DNA of 64,000 nt from Shewanella subflava (GTDB taxonomy: Bacteria; Pseudomonadota; Gammaproteobacteria; Enterobacterales; Shewanellaceae), in the NCBI RefSeq assembly GCF_025971955.1, contig NZ_JAPDMX010000003.1, positions 310,001 through 374,000 on the forward strand, read 5' to 3'. The translations under genes and the position numbers were made by a program. Shown here piece by piece: positions 42,408 to 51,791 of this stretch (within the stretch, counting starts at the first letter, position 1; every line of letters begins with the position of its first letter). The notes beneath the pieces were generated by a model. It was not told the DNA's origin. It saw only the letters and a program-made list of their open reading frames with translations, and made no database searches.

Positions 42408-44699
42408 ATGAAAATTACAAATCTCGGTTTCCCTCGCATTGGTCGTCAACGTGAACTTAAATTTGCTTTAGAGAAGTATTGGCGTGGTGAAATTAATCAA
42501 AGTCAATTAGTTCAAGTTGCCGATGAGCTAAAAAAGTTGCATTGGGATTGGCAATCTCAGGCTGGGGTTGAATTAGTCCCTGTGGGGGATTTTGCTTATT
42601 ATGATCATGTGCTTACCCTAAGTGCGACATTAAATGCCATACCTAAGCGTCATCGAGCTTTAGATAGTCAAGGTAATGAAAGCCCAATTGATTTGGATAC
42701 ATTATTTCGTGTCGCTCGTGGAAGAGCACCAAGTGGCCAGCATGCCTGCGCAGCTGAAATGACCAAATTTTTTAATACCAATTATCACTATCAAGTCCCT
42801 GAGCTTAGCCAAGACCAGCAATTTAACATTGCCTACACGCAAATTTTTGATGAGGTGACTCAGGCGCAATCATTTGGCTATCAAGCTAAGCCGGTATTAA
42901 TAGGGCCAGTTACTTATTTATATTTATCGAAAACGATCGGTGAATTTGACAAGCTAAGTTTATTGCCGCAATTGCTAGAAGCATATCAACAGATCCTAAC
43001 GCGCTTTGCTGAACAGGGTGTTACTTGGGTGCAGTTAGATGAACCGGTTCTAGCTGCAGATTTATCAGGGGATTGGCAAGAGGCTATACGTCATAGTTAT
43101 CAGTTTTTGGCACAACATAAACCACAATCAGTAAGCCTATTATTGGCCAGCTACTATGGTTCTATTGCCCATCATCATGCTTTGGTTAGTGCGTTGCCGG
43201 TTGAGGGACTTCACCTTGATTTAATCAGTGATAAAAACCATCTGGCGTTATTTTTAGCCACATTATCTGCTGATCAAGTATTGTCGTTAGGGGTGATTAA
43301 TGGTCGCAATGTGTGGGCGGCAGATGTGGATTTGATAGCTGAACAAATCCAAGCTGTGGCTAGCGATTTAGGGGATAGGTTATGGATTGCGCCGTCATGT
43401 TCATTACTGCATTCTCCGGTAGATTTAGACAGCGAACAGCAATTGATTCCCGAGCTACAGGGGCAGCTAGCGTTTGCCAAGCAAAAGCTTTTTGAGCTAA
43501 CGGATTTACACGTTTTATTGAGTCGTGCTGATCTACAGGCTAAACAGTTGATTATTGATCGCTGCCAGTCTCGCCGTGCAGCGAAAGCCGCTCATGCAGA
43601 TCAGCAAGTTATTGATCGTGTCGCCAGACTGAAAGCGAACGATTTTGAGCGTAATAGTGAGTTTTCAAGCAGAATATTTGCGCAACATCAAAAACTAAAA
43701 TTACCGTTATTACCTACAACAACTATTGGCTCTTTCCCACAGACACCTGCAATTCGAGGACTCCGCAGCCGTTGGCGTAAGGGAGAGGTGAGTGATGAAC
43801 AATATCAAAGCCAACTACAATGGGTGACCAAAGACACTATCGAGCGCCAATTAAAGCTTGGCATTGATGTGTTAGTGCATGGTGAAGCTGAACGTAATGA
43901 CATGGTGGAATATTTTGCCGAATATCTGAATGGCGTTGGGTTTACCCAATTCGGTTGGGTACAGAGTTACGGGTCTCGCTGTGTTAAACCACCATTAATT
44001 TATGGCGATGTCAGCCGTCCAAATGCCATGACAGTTGAATGGGCTACCTATGCTCAAAGTTTGACTGAAAAGCCGGTGAAGGGCATGTTAACTGGGCCTG
44101 TGACTATCTTGCATTGGTCGTTCGCCCGTGAAGATATCAGCCGAGAAACGATTGCGAATCAAATCGCATTGGCGATTCGTGATGAAGTGGTTGATTTAGA
44201 GCAAGCAGGTATTGGGATTATTCAAATTGATGAGCCCGCGTTTAGAGAGGGCTTGCCGATAAAACAAACTGAATGGCAAACATATTTAAACTGGGCAGTG
44301 AATGCATTTAAACTCTCCGCTGCAGGTGTTGAAGACCAAACACAAATTCATACCCATATGTGTTACAGCGAGTTTAACGACACCATTGAAGCGATAGCGG
44401 CCATGGATGCAGATGTGATTACCATCGAAACATCCCGTTCGCATATGGAGCTGTTAAATGCATTTGAAAGTTTCGCTTATCCAAATGATATTGGGCCAGG
44501 GGTGTATGATATTCATTCACCTAACACCCCATCGGTTGAAGAGATAGTGGAGTTAATGACTAAAGCGGCAGCTAAAATTCCAGTTAAGCAGTTGTGGGTG
44601 AATCCCGATTGCGGCTTAAAAACTCGCACCTGGGATGAAGTTGAACCTGCACTGAGAAATCTTGTTGAAGCGACTAAAATATTACGTCGTCAGTATTAA
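42408..44699 (+). CDS. metE: cobalamin-independent methionine synthase MetE
   Basis: Transfers a methyl group from 5-methyltetrahydropteroyl-triglutamate to homocysteine. The 763-residue protein carries both related barrels: FPRIGRQRELKFALEKYWRG at the start, LPTTTIGSFPQT opening the C-terminal barrel, and the zinc site with IHTHMCYSEF and NPDCGLKTR. AAGGAA lies upstream of the ATG. Control by MetR and MetJ is supported by the sites upstream. The 111-bp repeat copy begins 11 bases after the stop. Confidence 0.97.
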   Translation: MKITNLGFPRIGRQRELKFALEKYWRGEINQSQLVQVADELKKLHWDWQSQAGVELVPVGDFAYYDHVLTLSATLNAIPKRHRALDSQGNESPIDLDTLFRVARGRAPSGQHACAAEMTKFFNTNYHYQVPELSQDQQFNIAYTQIFDEVTQAQSFGYQAKPVLIGPVTYLYLSKTIGEFDKLSLLPQLLEAYQQILTRFAEQGVTWVQLDEPVLAADLSGDWQEAIRHSYQFLAQHKPQSVSLLLASYYGSIAHHHALVSALPVEGLHLDLISDKNHLALFLATLSADQVLSLGVINGRNVWAADVDLIAEQIQAVASDLGDRLWIAPSCSLLHSPVDLDSEQQLIPELQGQLAFAKQKLFELTDLHVLLSRADLQAKQLIIDRCQSRRAAKAAHADQQVIDRVARLKANDFERNSEFSSRIFAQHQKLKLPLLPTTTIGSFPQTPAIRGLRSRWRKGEVSDEQYQSQLQWVTKDTIERQLKLGIDVLVHGEAERNDMVEYFAEYLNGVGFTQFGWVQSYGSRCVKPPLIYGDVSRPNAMTVEWATYAQSLTEKPVKGMLTGPVTILHWSFAREDISRETIANQIALAIRDEVVDLEQAGIGIIQIDEPAFREGLPIKQTEWQTYLNWAVNAFKLSAAGVEDQTQIHTHMCYSEFNDTIEAIAAMDADVITIETSRSHMELLNAFESFAYPNDIGPGVYDIHSPNTPSVEEIVELMTKAAAKIPVKQLWVNPDCGLKTRTWDEVEPALRNLVEATKILRRQY

Positions 44700-44709
44700 T
44701 ATGATCTGA

Positions 44710-44820
44710 TTTTTTGTTTTCAGCCCTAAACCACCTACTTCACTAGGTGGTTATCAGCAATTAGGCTCTGCCTGAAGTACGTTCAATAGCGGATTAACTC
44801 AAGTGATACTTGAGCTTTGC
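44710..44820. repeat. second copy of the 111-bp palindromic repeat (partial element)
   Basis: Aligns without gaps to 22919-23029: same length, about 101 of 111 identical by my count. It contains the hairpin CCACCTACTTCACTAGGTGG. Unlike the first copy it lacks the right-hand half and second hairpin; it ends at the queG stop region. It occupies the whole gap between metE and queG and may also serve as their terminator. Confidence 0.8.
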
Positions 44821-44827
44821 CAAAGGC

Positions 44828-46045
44828 TTACGCATCGCGCGGTAAGCCTTTTTCAATACTGCGAATAACCCGCTGGGTTTTACGGCTAACAGACTCTATA
44901 GGCGAGACGTCTTGCGCCGCGAGTTTGGCTTGCTGTTGCACAATTGCCCATTCAATGTGTTCTAAGACCAACTCCCCTATGTCGGCTTCAAGTGCTTTTT
45001 GTTGTAACGCTTCAATGATATTCACATTGGCGGGGGCATTGCCTAATGCAACGGCAATGTTTCGCAGCCACTGCTTGTGGCCAATTCGGCGAATAGCACT
45101 GCCTTCTGTGAGGCTTAAGAAGGTTTTTTCTGACCATGCAAACAGGCTAAGTAAATCGGGTTGAAGTAATGTTGGCCGAGTATGAAAATCAGTTTCTTCA
45201 GTTAAGGGGGCTTTGGCATTGACCGGGCAAACAAGTTGGCAATCATCACAGCCGTAAATACGATTACCCATTAATGGGCGAAATTCTTCAGGAATGGTGG
45301 TTTGCAGCTCAATGGTTAGATAGGAAATACATCGTCTAGCATCAACGACGTACGGCGCGACGATAGCATCTGTAGGGCATGACTTAATGCAGGCTACGCA
45401 GGTGTTACATCCCTCGGCTATCGGGATATCTGTCGGTAATGGCAGGTTGATTAACAACTCCCCTAAAAAAAACCAACTACCCGCGTCAGGATGCAAAACC
45501 AAAGAGTGTTTACCGGTCCAGCCTAGTCCAGCTTTTGCGGCAAGTGGGCGCTCTAATATCGGCGCAGAGTCAACAAAAGGGCGAAAGTCTGTGTCATTAA
45601 CATCAAGTGCTTTACAGTGAGCATCGATTTTATCACCGAGCTTTTTGAGACGTTGACGCATCAGTTTATGGTAATCCCGACCGCCAGCGTAACGAGAGAT
45701 ATAGCCTAAATTCGGATCGGTTAAGTTACTGGCAAAGCCCGCATCGGGAGGTAAGTAATCCATGCGAGCACTGATAACCCTAATACAACCAGGGTGAAGT
45801 TCTGCAGGTCTCGCGCGCATCATACCGTGATTAGCCATGTACGCCATGTCACCGTGATAGCCTTTGTCCAACCAAGTTTGAAGTTCGCTTTCATGTTCAG
45901 AAAGGTCGGCATCGGTAATGCCAATATGTGCAAACCCCAATTCTTTGCCCCATTGCTTAATGTGTTGCGCAAGCTTGGCAAGTTGGTTTGCGCTCAATGC
46001 TGAGTGTGGCATTTTGGGGGCCGAATAGGCTGGCGTGTCAGACAT
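44828..46045 (-). CDS. queG: epoxyqueuosine reductase QueG
   Basis: Final enzyme of queuosine synthesis, reducing epoxyqueuosine in tRNA with a cobalamin cofactor and two [4Fe-4S] clusters. The 405 residues include FAHIGITDADLSEHESELQT, the cobalamin-domain segment DSAPILERPLAAKAGLGWTGKHS and the ferredoxin-like Cys sets CNTCVACIKSCP and CDDCQLVCPVN. It is slightly longer than E. coli QueG (379). The start codon has no obvious ribosome binding site. It needs B12, so the nearby receptor serves a real demand in the same cell. Confidence 0.95.
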   Translation of the reverse strand: MSDTPAYSAPKMPHSALSANQLAKLAQHIKQWGKELGFAHIGITDADLSEHESELQTWLDKGYHGDMAYMANHGMMRARPAELHPGCIRVISARMDYLPPDAGFASNLTDPNLGYISRYAGGRDYHKLMRQRLKKLGDKIDAHCKALDVNDTDFRPFVDSAPILERPLAAKAGLGWTGKHSLVLHPDAGSWFFLGELLINLPLPTDIPIAEGCNTCVACIKSCPTDAIVAPYVVDARRCISYLTIELQTTIPEEFRPLMGNRIYGCDDCQLVCPVNAKAPLTEETDFHTRPTLLQPDLLSLFAWSEKTFLSLTEGSAIRRIGHKQWLRNIAVALGNAPANVNIIEALQQKALEADIGELVLEHIEWAIVQQQAKLAAQDVSPIESVSRKTQRVIRSIEKGLPRDA

Positions 46046-46128
46046 GGTTTTGGTTCAGTTTGATTGAGTTTTCCTCTGATTATACGCTATCTGTAAGTGA
46101 CTATCGTTATTTTCATTTTGCATCAAAA

Positions 46129-48099
46129 TCAGCCCTCATTATTGGCAGAGGGGCTTTTAACACTTTTAACGCAATTTCTTCCAGCAGATTTAGCGTTATA
46201 AAGTGCGCTATCGGCTTTTAATAACAATGGCGATAATTCTGTTTCATCTTCAAGGCTTGCTACTCCTGCGCTCACGGTTTGTTCCAAGCTGGGTGCAATA
46301 TGACTCCAATCATAGTTGGCAATACAATCCACTAAACGCTGAGCGATGTCCATTGCAGTATTATGTGAAATATTGGGTAGTAGAATTAAGAACTCTTCAC
46401 CGCCGACACGACCCACAACATCACTTTCACGCATCATTCCCATGGTTAATGATGCCAGTTTCATTAATACTTTATCGCCAACATCATGACCAAATTTGTC
46501 ATTCACTTGTTTGAAGTGATCTGCATCAAATAGGATAATCGAAAATGGCTGGCGAGAGAGTGTTGCCTGTTTGATGAAGTTTTCGCTTAAATTATAAATG
46601 GCGCGGCGATTAGAGAGGCGAGTTAACTCATCCGTGAGGGCTAAGTTTTGGTATTTACGTTTACGTTTTAGCTGATTATAAGCAAAAACTGACACTATGA
46701 TTAAAATAATGGCGACCAGAATAATAATGATTATCTGCAAATTTTCGTTTCGTTGCATTATTTGCAATTGCAACTCTTTATCTGTACTGACTTTTAATAA
46801 ATTCTCATTTTCATCCAATATTTTATCGGTATTAAATCGGGTTTGCATTTCGGCATTTCGGTCCGTCATAATTTGCTTGTCTAACCAAAGGTGTATTTCT
46901 AAAAAAGCACTTAAACTTTTATAGGCATTTTCAAAATCGCCTTTTGCAAAATAAATTTGACTTTGCAGTTGCAAATTTTGGCTTTCACCGCGTCGATTGG
47001 CACCGCGTTTGAAATCAATAGACGCAATTTGACTATACTCAAGCGCTTTATCTAGCTCATTTTTAGCTAAGTATGCTTTGGAAAAGTATAAGCTCATAAA
47101 GCTATGTTGGCCTTCATACTCCACTGGAATATCAGGTTCAGCTTGCTGTAAAAGCGTTAATGCTTTGTCTATTTCACCCTGTTTTATATAGTTGCCAGCA
47201 ATGTTCACTTTGGTGCTCGCGACAGCATTGTTATCTTTTTGTGAGCGCCAAAATTCAAGCGACTTATAAAAGCGCTCGGTGGACTCATCTATTCGCCCGA
47301 GCTCTTCTAGCGAAAAAGCAATCTGTACATTAACGTTGTCAGCCTCAATTAATAACCCCGAGTCTAGGTAGGTTTGCTCGAGCTTTATTTGGTATTTTAT
47401 AGCCGTTTCAGGGTCACCAAATCGTCGATAACTTGTGGCTAAATTATTTAAATTATCATTTGCCCAGTAGGTAATGTTGAGTTTTTCATAGAGGTGCTGT
47501 GCCGTGATCAAATCTTCTAAGGCGGAAGCATAATCACCTTTATAGGATTGGATATCACCACGAATACTGCGCCCATCAGCAATCAATCTTGGGCTTTCAA
47601 GTTGGTATGCGTTACTGATTGCTGTAGATAAGTCTTTAAGTGCGCCATCTATTTGGCCAGCATATTGTTTGTAATACCCTAAACACAGCAGTAAGTCGGT
47701 ATTAATTTCAGACGGATAAGGTTCGGCGTAAATCAGCAGCTGTGCTTCAGCGTACTGAATGGCTTTGGTCAGTTCTTCTTGAGTGGCTGACGGTTGATTC
47801 CAGCAGGTTAAGCGGACTAATAATTTTTGGCGGACATCATCATCATTGGCAATAATACTTTTGTATTCTGCTAATAACGCATTTACTTGTTCTTCTGTGT
47901 AATCAACGTGCTCAAATTTTTGATAAATCTGGTCTGCACGGGCATTTTCGTAAAATTCAGCCTTTGCATGTTGGGATAAAATAGCAGTTACTAGTAATAG
48001 CAGGTGAATGCTAAACAAAATACACAGTCGTTTATTCAATATTATTGTCCACTTAATGATTTTTATTTTTATTATTCGAAAACGATCAATATTATTCAA
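46129..48099 (-). CDS. TPR-type diguanylate cyclase (exported sensor + GGDEF)
   Basis: A 656-residue membrane protein. An N-terminal hydrophobic segment (LCILFSIHLLLLVTAIL, about 25-41) leads to a large periplasmic region of TPR-like helices (about 60-430), then a coiled coil, a transmembrane helix (about 455-475, IIIILVAIILIIVSVFAY) and GGDEF (about 485-640). The active site reads GRVGGEEF and RESD five residues earlier is an intact I-site. Start is uncertain: the frame uses a TTG at 48099, while a TTG at 48039 has GTGGA upstream. The ligand of the TPR domain is unknown. Confidence 0.9.
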   Translation of the reverse strand: MNNIDRFRIIKIKIIKWTIILNKRLCILFSIHLLLLVTAILSQHAKAEFYENARADQIYQKFEHVDYTEEQVNALLAEYKSIIANDDDVRQKLLVRLTCWNQPSATQEELTKAIQYAEAQLLIYAEPYPSEINTDLLLCLGYYKQYAGQIDGALKDLSTAISNAYQLESPRLIADGRSIRGDIQSYKGDYASALEDLITAQHLYEKLNITYWANDNLNNLATSYRRFGDPETAIKYQIKLEQTYLDSGLLIEADNVNVQIAFSLEELGRIDESTERFYKSLEFWRSQKDNNAVASTKVNIAGNYIKQGEIDKALTLLQQAEPDIPVEYEGQHSFMSLYFSKAYLAKNELDKALEYSQIASIDFKRGANRRGESQNLQLQSQIYFAKGDFENAYKSLSAFLEIHLWLDKQIMTDRNAEMQTRFNTDKILDENENLLKVSTDKELQLQIMQRNENLQIIIIILVAIILIIVSVFAYNQLKRKRKYQNLALTDELTRLSNRRAIYNLSENFIKQATLSRQPFSIILFDADHFKQVNDKFGHDVGDKVLMKLASLTMGMMRESDVVGRVGGEEFLILLPNISHNTAMDIAQRLVDCIANYDWSHIAPSLEQTVSAGVASLEDETELSPLLLKADSALYNAKSAGRNCVKSVKSPSANNEG

Positions 48100-48298
48100 A
48101 CATATTTAATGCTCAATTAACCAATTGTAACTGGTGACCTTTAGTTTAACAAATTTAACATAAACACTACCTTTGCAGTGCCGCCTACTAGGTATTGGCA
48201 CCGTCCTGTGGTCTGGAGAAGATAGGTCTGTTTGCAATTTACCGCTTTGGCGCGTATAACGTCGCGATTATCTTACTTGCACCTAAAAGAATACGGTT

Positions 48299-48838
48299 AT
48301 GAATTTTACGATTGTTGTGCGCTTTGTGTTGATGACTTTGTGTTTAGCTTCATTTTCAGGGCAGGCTAAGGGAAACCTTGAAACGTCGGGTGATGCGCTT
48401 CACATCGCTTTGCCTGCTGCAGCACTTGCAGCTGCTTTGACTGTAGAGGATGATTATCAAGGGACATGGCAATTGGTGAAAGCTGGTGTGTCTAGCCGAC
48501 TGGTGGTTGAGGCATTAAAGTGGGGCGTTGATAAACAAAGGCCCGATGGCAGTGGTAATGATTCCTTCCCGTCAGGCCATACTGCGGATAGTTTTGCGGC
48601 AGCCACTTTTATTAATCAACGTTATGGTTGGGAATACGGCGTACCATCTTATATTGCCGCATCTTATGTGGCTTACACTCGGGTAGCAAGTGATAAACAT
48701 CACATTGAAGATGTGTTGGCTGGGGCTGCAATTGGTATGCTTGCAGGCTGGTATTTTACCGATCCTTATGAAGATATTAGTATTATCCCCCTAGCGAATA
48801 ATGGCACGTATGGGGTGTTTATTAGCGGGCGTTTTTAA
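48299..48838 (+). CDS. PAP2-family phosphatase, periplasmic
   Basis: A 179-residue exported protein with a signal peptide (about 1-23) and a type-2 phosphatidic acid phosphatase domain. The three motifs are present: KWGVDKQRP, FPSGHTADSF and TRVASDKHHIEDVLAG, holding the catalytic His pair. It probably dephosphorylates a lipid such as undecaprenyl pyrophosphate or a phosphatidyl substrate; specificity not readable. It lacks the six-helix membrane body of lipid PAP2 enzymes, so it is soluble or weakly anchored. The next gene starts 18 bases later. Confidence 0.88.
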   Translation: MNFTIVVRFVLMTLCLASFSGQAKGNLETSGDALHIALPAAALAAALTVEDDYQGTWQLVKAGVSSRLVVEALKWGVDKQRPDGSGNDSFPSGHTADSFAAATFINQRYGWEYGVPSYIAASYVAYTRVASDKHHIEDVLAGAAIGMLAGWYFTDPYEDISIIPLANNGTYGVFISGRF

Positions 48839-48856
48839 TTGAAAGAAGGTGTAATC

Positions 48857-49285
48857 ATGGTTGAGCAAACCTATAAAGAAACGGCAAAAACAGTGTGTTA
48901 TAACGTAGTAAATAAAGTACTGCCAATGGATCAACTCCCTGATAGTTTAAATGAAGCTTACGAAGGCATGTTTGAAGAACTGATTGCTGATAAGGCTCAA
49001 GCATTTGACCAAGCATGGAACAAACTGCCCGCTAGTGCACAAAAACTGATGACTCAGGCTGAGTTTCATGGTTTTTATATTGCCAATGCATGGATGCAAC
49101 TGAGTCGTGTTGCCCAAGAAATTGCAGATAGCAATGATACTGAAGCAGAAATGAACGACAAAGAATATGATGGCGTATTCGGTCGTTTAGCTGAGCAATC
49201 ATTAAAAGAATGTTTGCGTAAACTGAAAAAAGCCCGCACCGATAGAGTTATGCTTAATAGCTTCAAAAAGGTGATGGCTGAATAA
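48857..49285 (+). CDS. conserved hypothetical protein of Shewanella type
   Basis: A 142-residue soluble, mostly helical protein: YKETAKTVCYNVVNKVLPMD, a helical middle with EFHGFYIANAWMQLSRVAQ, an acidic patch (about 95-105) and a basic C-terminus (LKKARTDRVMLNSF). I know no domain for it. AAGGTG precedes the ATG at 48857; the frame opens at a TTG 18 bases earlier. It is probably co-transcribed with the PAP2 gene. Confidence 0.75.
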   Translation: MVEQTYKETAKTVCYNVVNKVLPMDQLPDSLNEAYEGMFEELIADKAQAFDQAWNKLPASAQKLMTQAEFHGFYIANAWMQLSRVAQEIADSNDTEAEMNDKEYDGVFGRLAEQSLKECLRKLKKARTDRVMLNSFKKVMAE

Positions 49286-49314
49286 GCGCCTGCTATTGAT
49301 TCGTTGGTATAAAT

Positions 49315-49350
49315 AAAAATCCCAGTCATTAATGGCTGGGATTTTTATTT
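49315..49350. terminator. bidirectional terminator between hypothetical gene and maeA
   Basis: AAAAATCCCAG and CTGGGATTTTT form an 11-bp stem with an inner self-complementary loop, and have A- and T-runs on both sides, between two convergent genes. Confidence 0.88.
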
Positions 49351-49371
49351 ATGGTGATTTAAACATCGACA

Positions 49372-51060
49372 TTAGAATGCTGTGCGGCGGTAACGACGAT
49401 ATTCAGGCTGCCAGAAGTTATTATCAATGGCTTGCTGCAATAGTTCATCGGTACAAGGCAAAGCTAAACCTTGCTCAATGGCCACTTTGGCCACCGCAAA
49501 TGCAATGTATTTACTGACTTTATGAATATCTTCTAGTTTAGGTAGTAATGAACCTTCACCCGTTGTCCCCAGTGGTGAACACTCAGATAAGGCACGGCTA
49601 GAGGCCATCAGCATTTCATCTGATACCCGAGTTGCACCGCAAGATAACACGCCCAAACCAATTCCTGGGAAGATGAAACTGTTGTTACATTGGGCTATCT
49701 CAAATGTTTCACCATTAACCACCACAGGTTCAAATGGACTGCCAGTGGCAACAAGTGCTTGACCCGATGTCCAATGCAAAATGTCTTTTGGCGTGGCTTC
49801 AACTCGGCTGGTTGGGTTTGATAAGGGGAAAACAATCGGACGCGGGCAATGGCTGTGCATTGCTTTAATAATGTCTTCTGTAAATAGGCCTGGAGCACCT
49901 GACACGCCAATTAATACCGTAGGTTTGGCGTTATTGACAACATTTAACAATGATACGTTATCGCTATAATTATCCCACTTTTCAACGGTATCTATCTTTT
50001 GTGCTAAATTAGTTTGAAAAGGGAGTAGGTTAGGCATGTTGTTGAGCAATAAGCCCCAACGGTCGACCATAAAGACTTGAGAGCGTGCTTGCTGATCGGA
50101 GATACCTTCAGACACCATTTGGGCAATAATCGCTTCGGCAATACCGCAACCTGCGCTACCTGCACCTAAAAATACAATGCGTTGTTGGCTTAATTGAGTA
50201 TTAGCGGCTTTACTGGCGGCCAATAAAGAGCCAACCGTTACGGCTGCAGTGCCTTGAATATCATCGTTAAAACAACAATATTGGTCCTTGTATCGCTCAA
50301 GCAGTGGCATGGCATTTTTTTGAGCAAAATCTTCAAATTGAATCAATGCATCAGGCCATCTACGACTAACTGCTTGCATGAAGGCTTCAACAAACTCTTT
50401 ATATTCATCACCGCCAATACGTTGATGTCGCCAACCCATATACATAGGGTCTTCGAGTAATTGTGGATTATCGGTGCCGACATCTAAGGTTACCGCAAGA
50501 CAATAGGCCGGACTGATCCCACCACAGCTAGTATAAAGTGACAGTTTTCCAATCGGAATACCCATGCCACCAATACCCTGATCACCTAAGCCTAAAATTC
50601 GCTCACCATCAGTGACCACAATCACTTTAACTTTGTGACGGGTTGAGTTATTTAAAATGTCATCGATGCGGTCTTTATTAGGATAAGAAATAAATAAGCC
50701 ACGATTACGACGATAATTTTTTGAAAAGCGTTCACACGCTAAACCAACAGTAGGCGTGTAAATGATAGGCATCATTTCACTGATGTTATTACGCACCAAT
50801 GAGTAAAACAGTGTTTCGTTGGTATCTTGAATATTACGTAGATAAATGTGTTTATCTAAGTCATTGGTAAAATTAGTGAATTGCTGGTATGCGCGGGCGA
50901 CTTGTTCGTCAATGGTTTCAATTACCCAAGGTAACAAGCCTTCAAGGTTAAACGAAATTCGTTCATCTTCTGTAAACGCAGTGCCTTTATTTAGCAATGG
51001 AGATTCTAAAATGGCTGGGCCAGCAAAAGGAAGATAGAGGGGGCGTTTAGTATCGTCCAT
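49372..51060 (-). CDS. maeA: NAD-dependent malic enzyme MaeA
   Basis: Converts malate to pyruvate and CO2 with NAD. The 562-residue protein matches E. coli MaeA (SfcA, 565): [21 protein letters not shown], the metal-site region [20 protein letters not shown], the nucleotide loop [15 protein letters not shown] and [20 protein letters not shown] lies five bases before the ATG. Monocistronic, with a CRP-like site upstream. Confidence 0.95.
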   Translation of the reverse strand: MDDTKRPLYLPFAGPAILESPLLNKGTAFTEDERISFNLEGLLPWVIETIDEQVARAYQQFTNFTNDLDKHIYLRNIQDTNETLFYSLVRNNISEMMPIIYTPTVGLACERFSKNYRRNRGLFISYPNKDRIDDILNNSTRHKVKVIVVTDGERILGLGDQGIGGMGIPIGKLSLYTSCGGISPAYCLAVTLDVGTDNPQLLEDPMYMGWRHQRIGGDEYKEFVEAFMQAVSRRWPDALIQFEDFAQKNAMPLLERYKDQYCCFNDDIQGTAAVTVGSLLAASKAANTQLSQQRIVFLGAGSAGCGIAEAIIAQMVSEGISDQQARSQVFMVDRWGLLLNNMPNLLPFQTNLAQKIDTVEKWDNYSDNVSLLNVVNNAKPTVLIGVSGAPGLFTEDIIKAMHSHCPRPIVFPLSNPTSRVEATPKDILHWTSGQALVATGSPFEPVVVNGETFEIAQCNNSFIFPGIGLGVLSCGATRVSDEMLMASSRALSECSPLGTTGEGSLLPKLEDIHKVSKYIAFAVAKVAIEQGLALPCTDELLQQAIDNNFWQPEYRRYRRTAF

Positions 51061-51140
51061 GGGTAACCTTTATTGTGAGTTGTTTGATAGGTTCAATAGA
51101 AGAGTAGATTAACATGACTCGCATTTGTTGTGGTCTGTTA

Positions 51141-51156
51141 AGTGATGAATTTCACA
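51141..51156. promoter_or_regulatory. candidate CRP site upstream of maeA
   Basis: AGTGA-TGAATT-TCACA matches the consensus TGTGA-N6-TCACA at nine of ten positions. It lies about 81-96 bases before the maeA start codon on the minus strand. Catabolite control of malic enzyme is plausible; not shown. Confidence 0.55.
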
Positions 51157-51195
51157 TTTTTTTGATAGCAGATTGTTTGAATTTAATTCAAAAGA

Positions 51196-51224
51196 CAAAA
51201 ATGCACAGCTTAGGCTGTGCATTT
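51196..51224 (-). terminator. terminator of the DUF1456 gene
   Basis: Read leftward, AAATGCACAGC and GCTGTGCATTT form an 11-bp stem around CTAA, followed by TTGTCTTTT. Confidence 0.82.
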
Positions 51225-51234
51225 GGGGGGAAAT

Positions 51235-51699
51235 CTATTTACCGCGATGTTTGATTGACAACCCCTTCAGGAAGTTTCTCAATACTTGATCACCACAAGC
51301 TTTGTAGTTTTTATGATCAGGATTACGAAATAGTGCACCTAATTCAGACTTCGACAGGTTGAAATCAGCTAAGGCTAACATCGCGAGAATATCTTCTTCA
51401 CGTAAGGTCAATGCTACGCGTAATTTTTTGAACATGAGGTTATTGGTCAAGTTTTTAACGGGCTTAGGTACCTCAGCGCCTTCTTGTAAACCACGGTGAT
51501 GGATGATAAAACCATCTAAAAATTGACACATTAATGTGTCGTTAATGGCTTGATATCCTTCCTCTTCTTCTTTTTTAAGTATCGCAATCACTTTATCGGT
51601 GGCGACCTCGGCATTGGCTTTTGCAAAAATACTGCTGACTTGAGCATTTGACAAGTCGAAGATGAATCGAATACGGCGAAGAATATCGTTGTTTATCAT
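51235..51699 (-). CDS. DUF1456 protein (YehS-like)
   Basis: A 154-residue protein of two tandem DUF1456 repeats, as in E. coli YehS: INNDILRRIRFIFDL, LKKEEEEGYQAIND and DGFIIHHRG in the first; NLMFKKLRVALTLREEDILA, FRNPDHKNYKACGDQ and LRNFLKGL in the second. Function unknown. The frame opens 28 codons earlier, but that N-terminus is unlike the family, and AGAGAG precedes the ATG at 51699. Single gene. Confidence 0.9.
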   Translation of the reverse strand: MINNDILRRIRFIFDLSNAQVSSIFAKANAEVATDKVIAILKKEEEEGYQAINDTLMCQFLDGFIIHHRGLQEGAEVPKPVKNLTNNLMFKKLRVALTLREEDILAMLALADFNLSKSELGALFRNPDHKNYKACGDQVLRNFLKGLSIKHRGK

Positions 51700-51791
51700 A
51701 GTTCTCTCTGGCGCGGCTGCGCGAGTTATGTGGATGCACTCATTTGCCGTTACAGTATATCGTAATTTACTCAGCTTGCTCATGTATTATG

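Noticed and set aside
44817-45164. 115-codon frame opposite the queG gene
   Set aside because: Lies wholly antisense to a well-supported gene with intact iron-sulfur motifs; a shadow frame.
46203-46514. Plus-strand frame of 103 codons within the TPR-GGDEF gene
   Set aside because: Antisense to the GGDEF domain with its intact GGEEF motif; no ribosome binding site.
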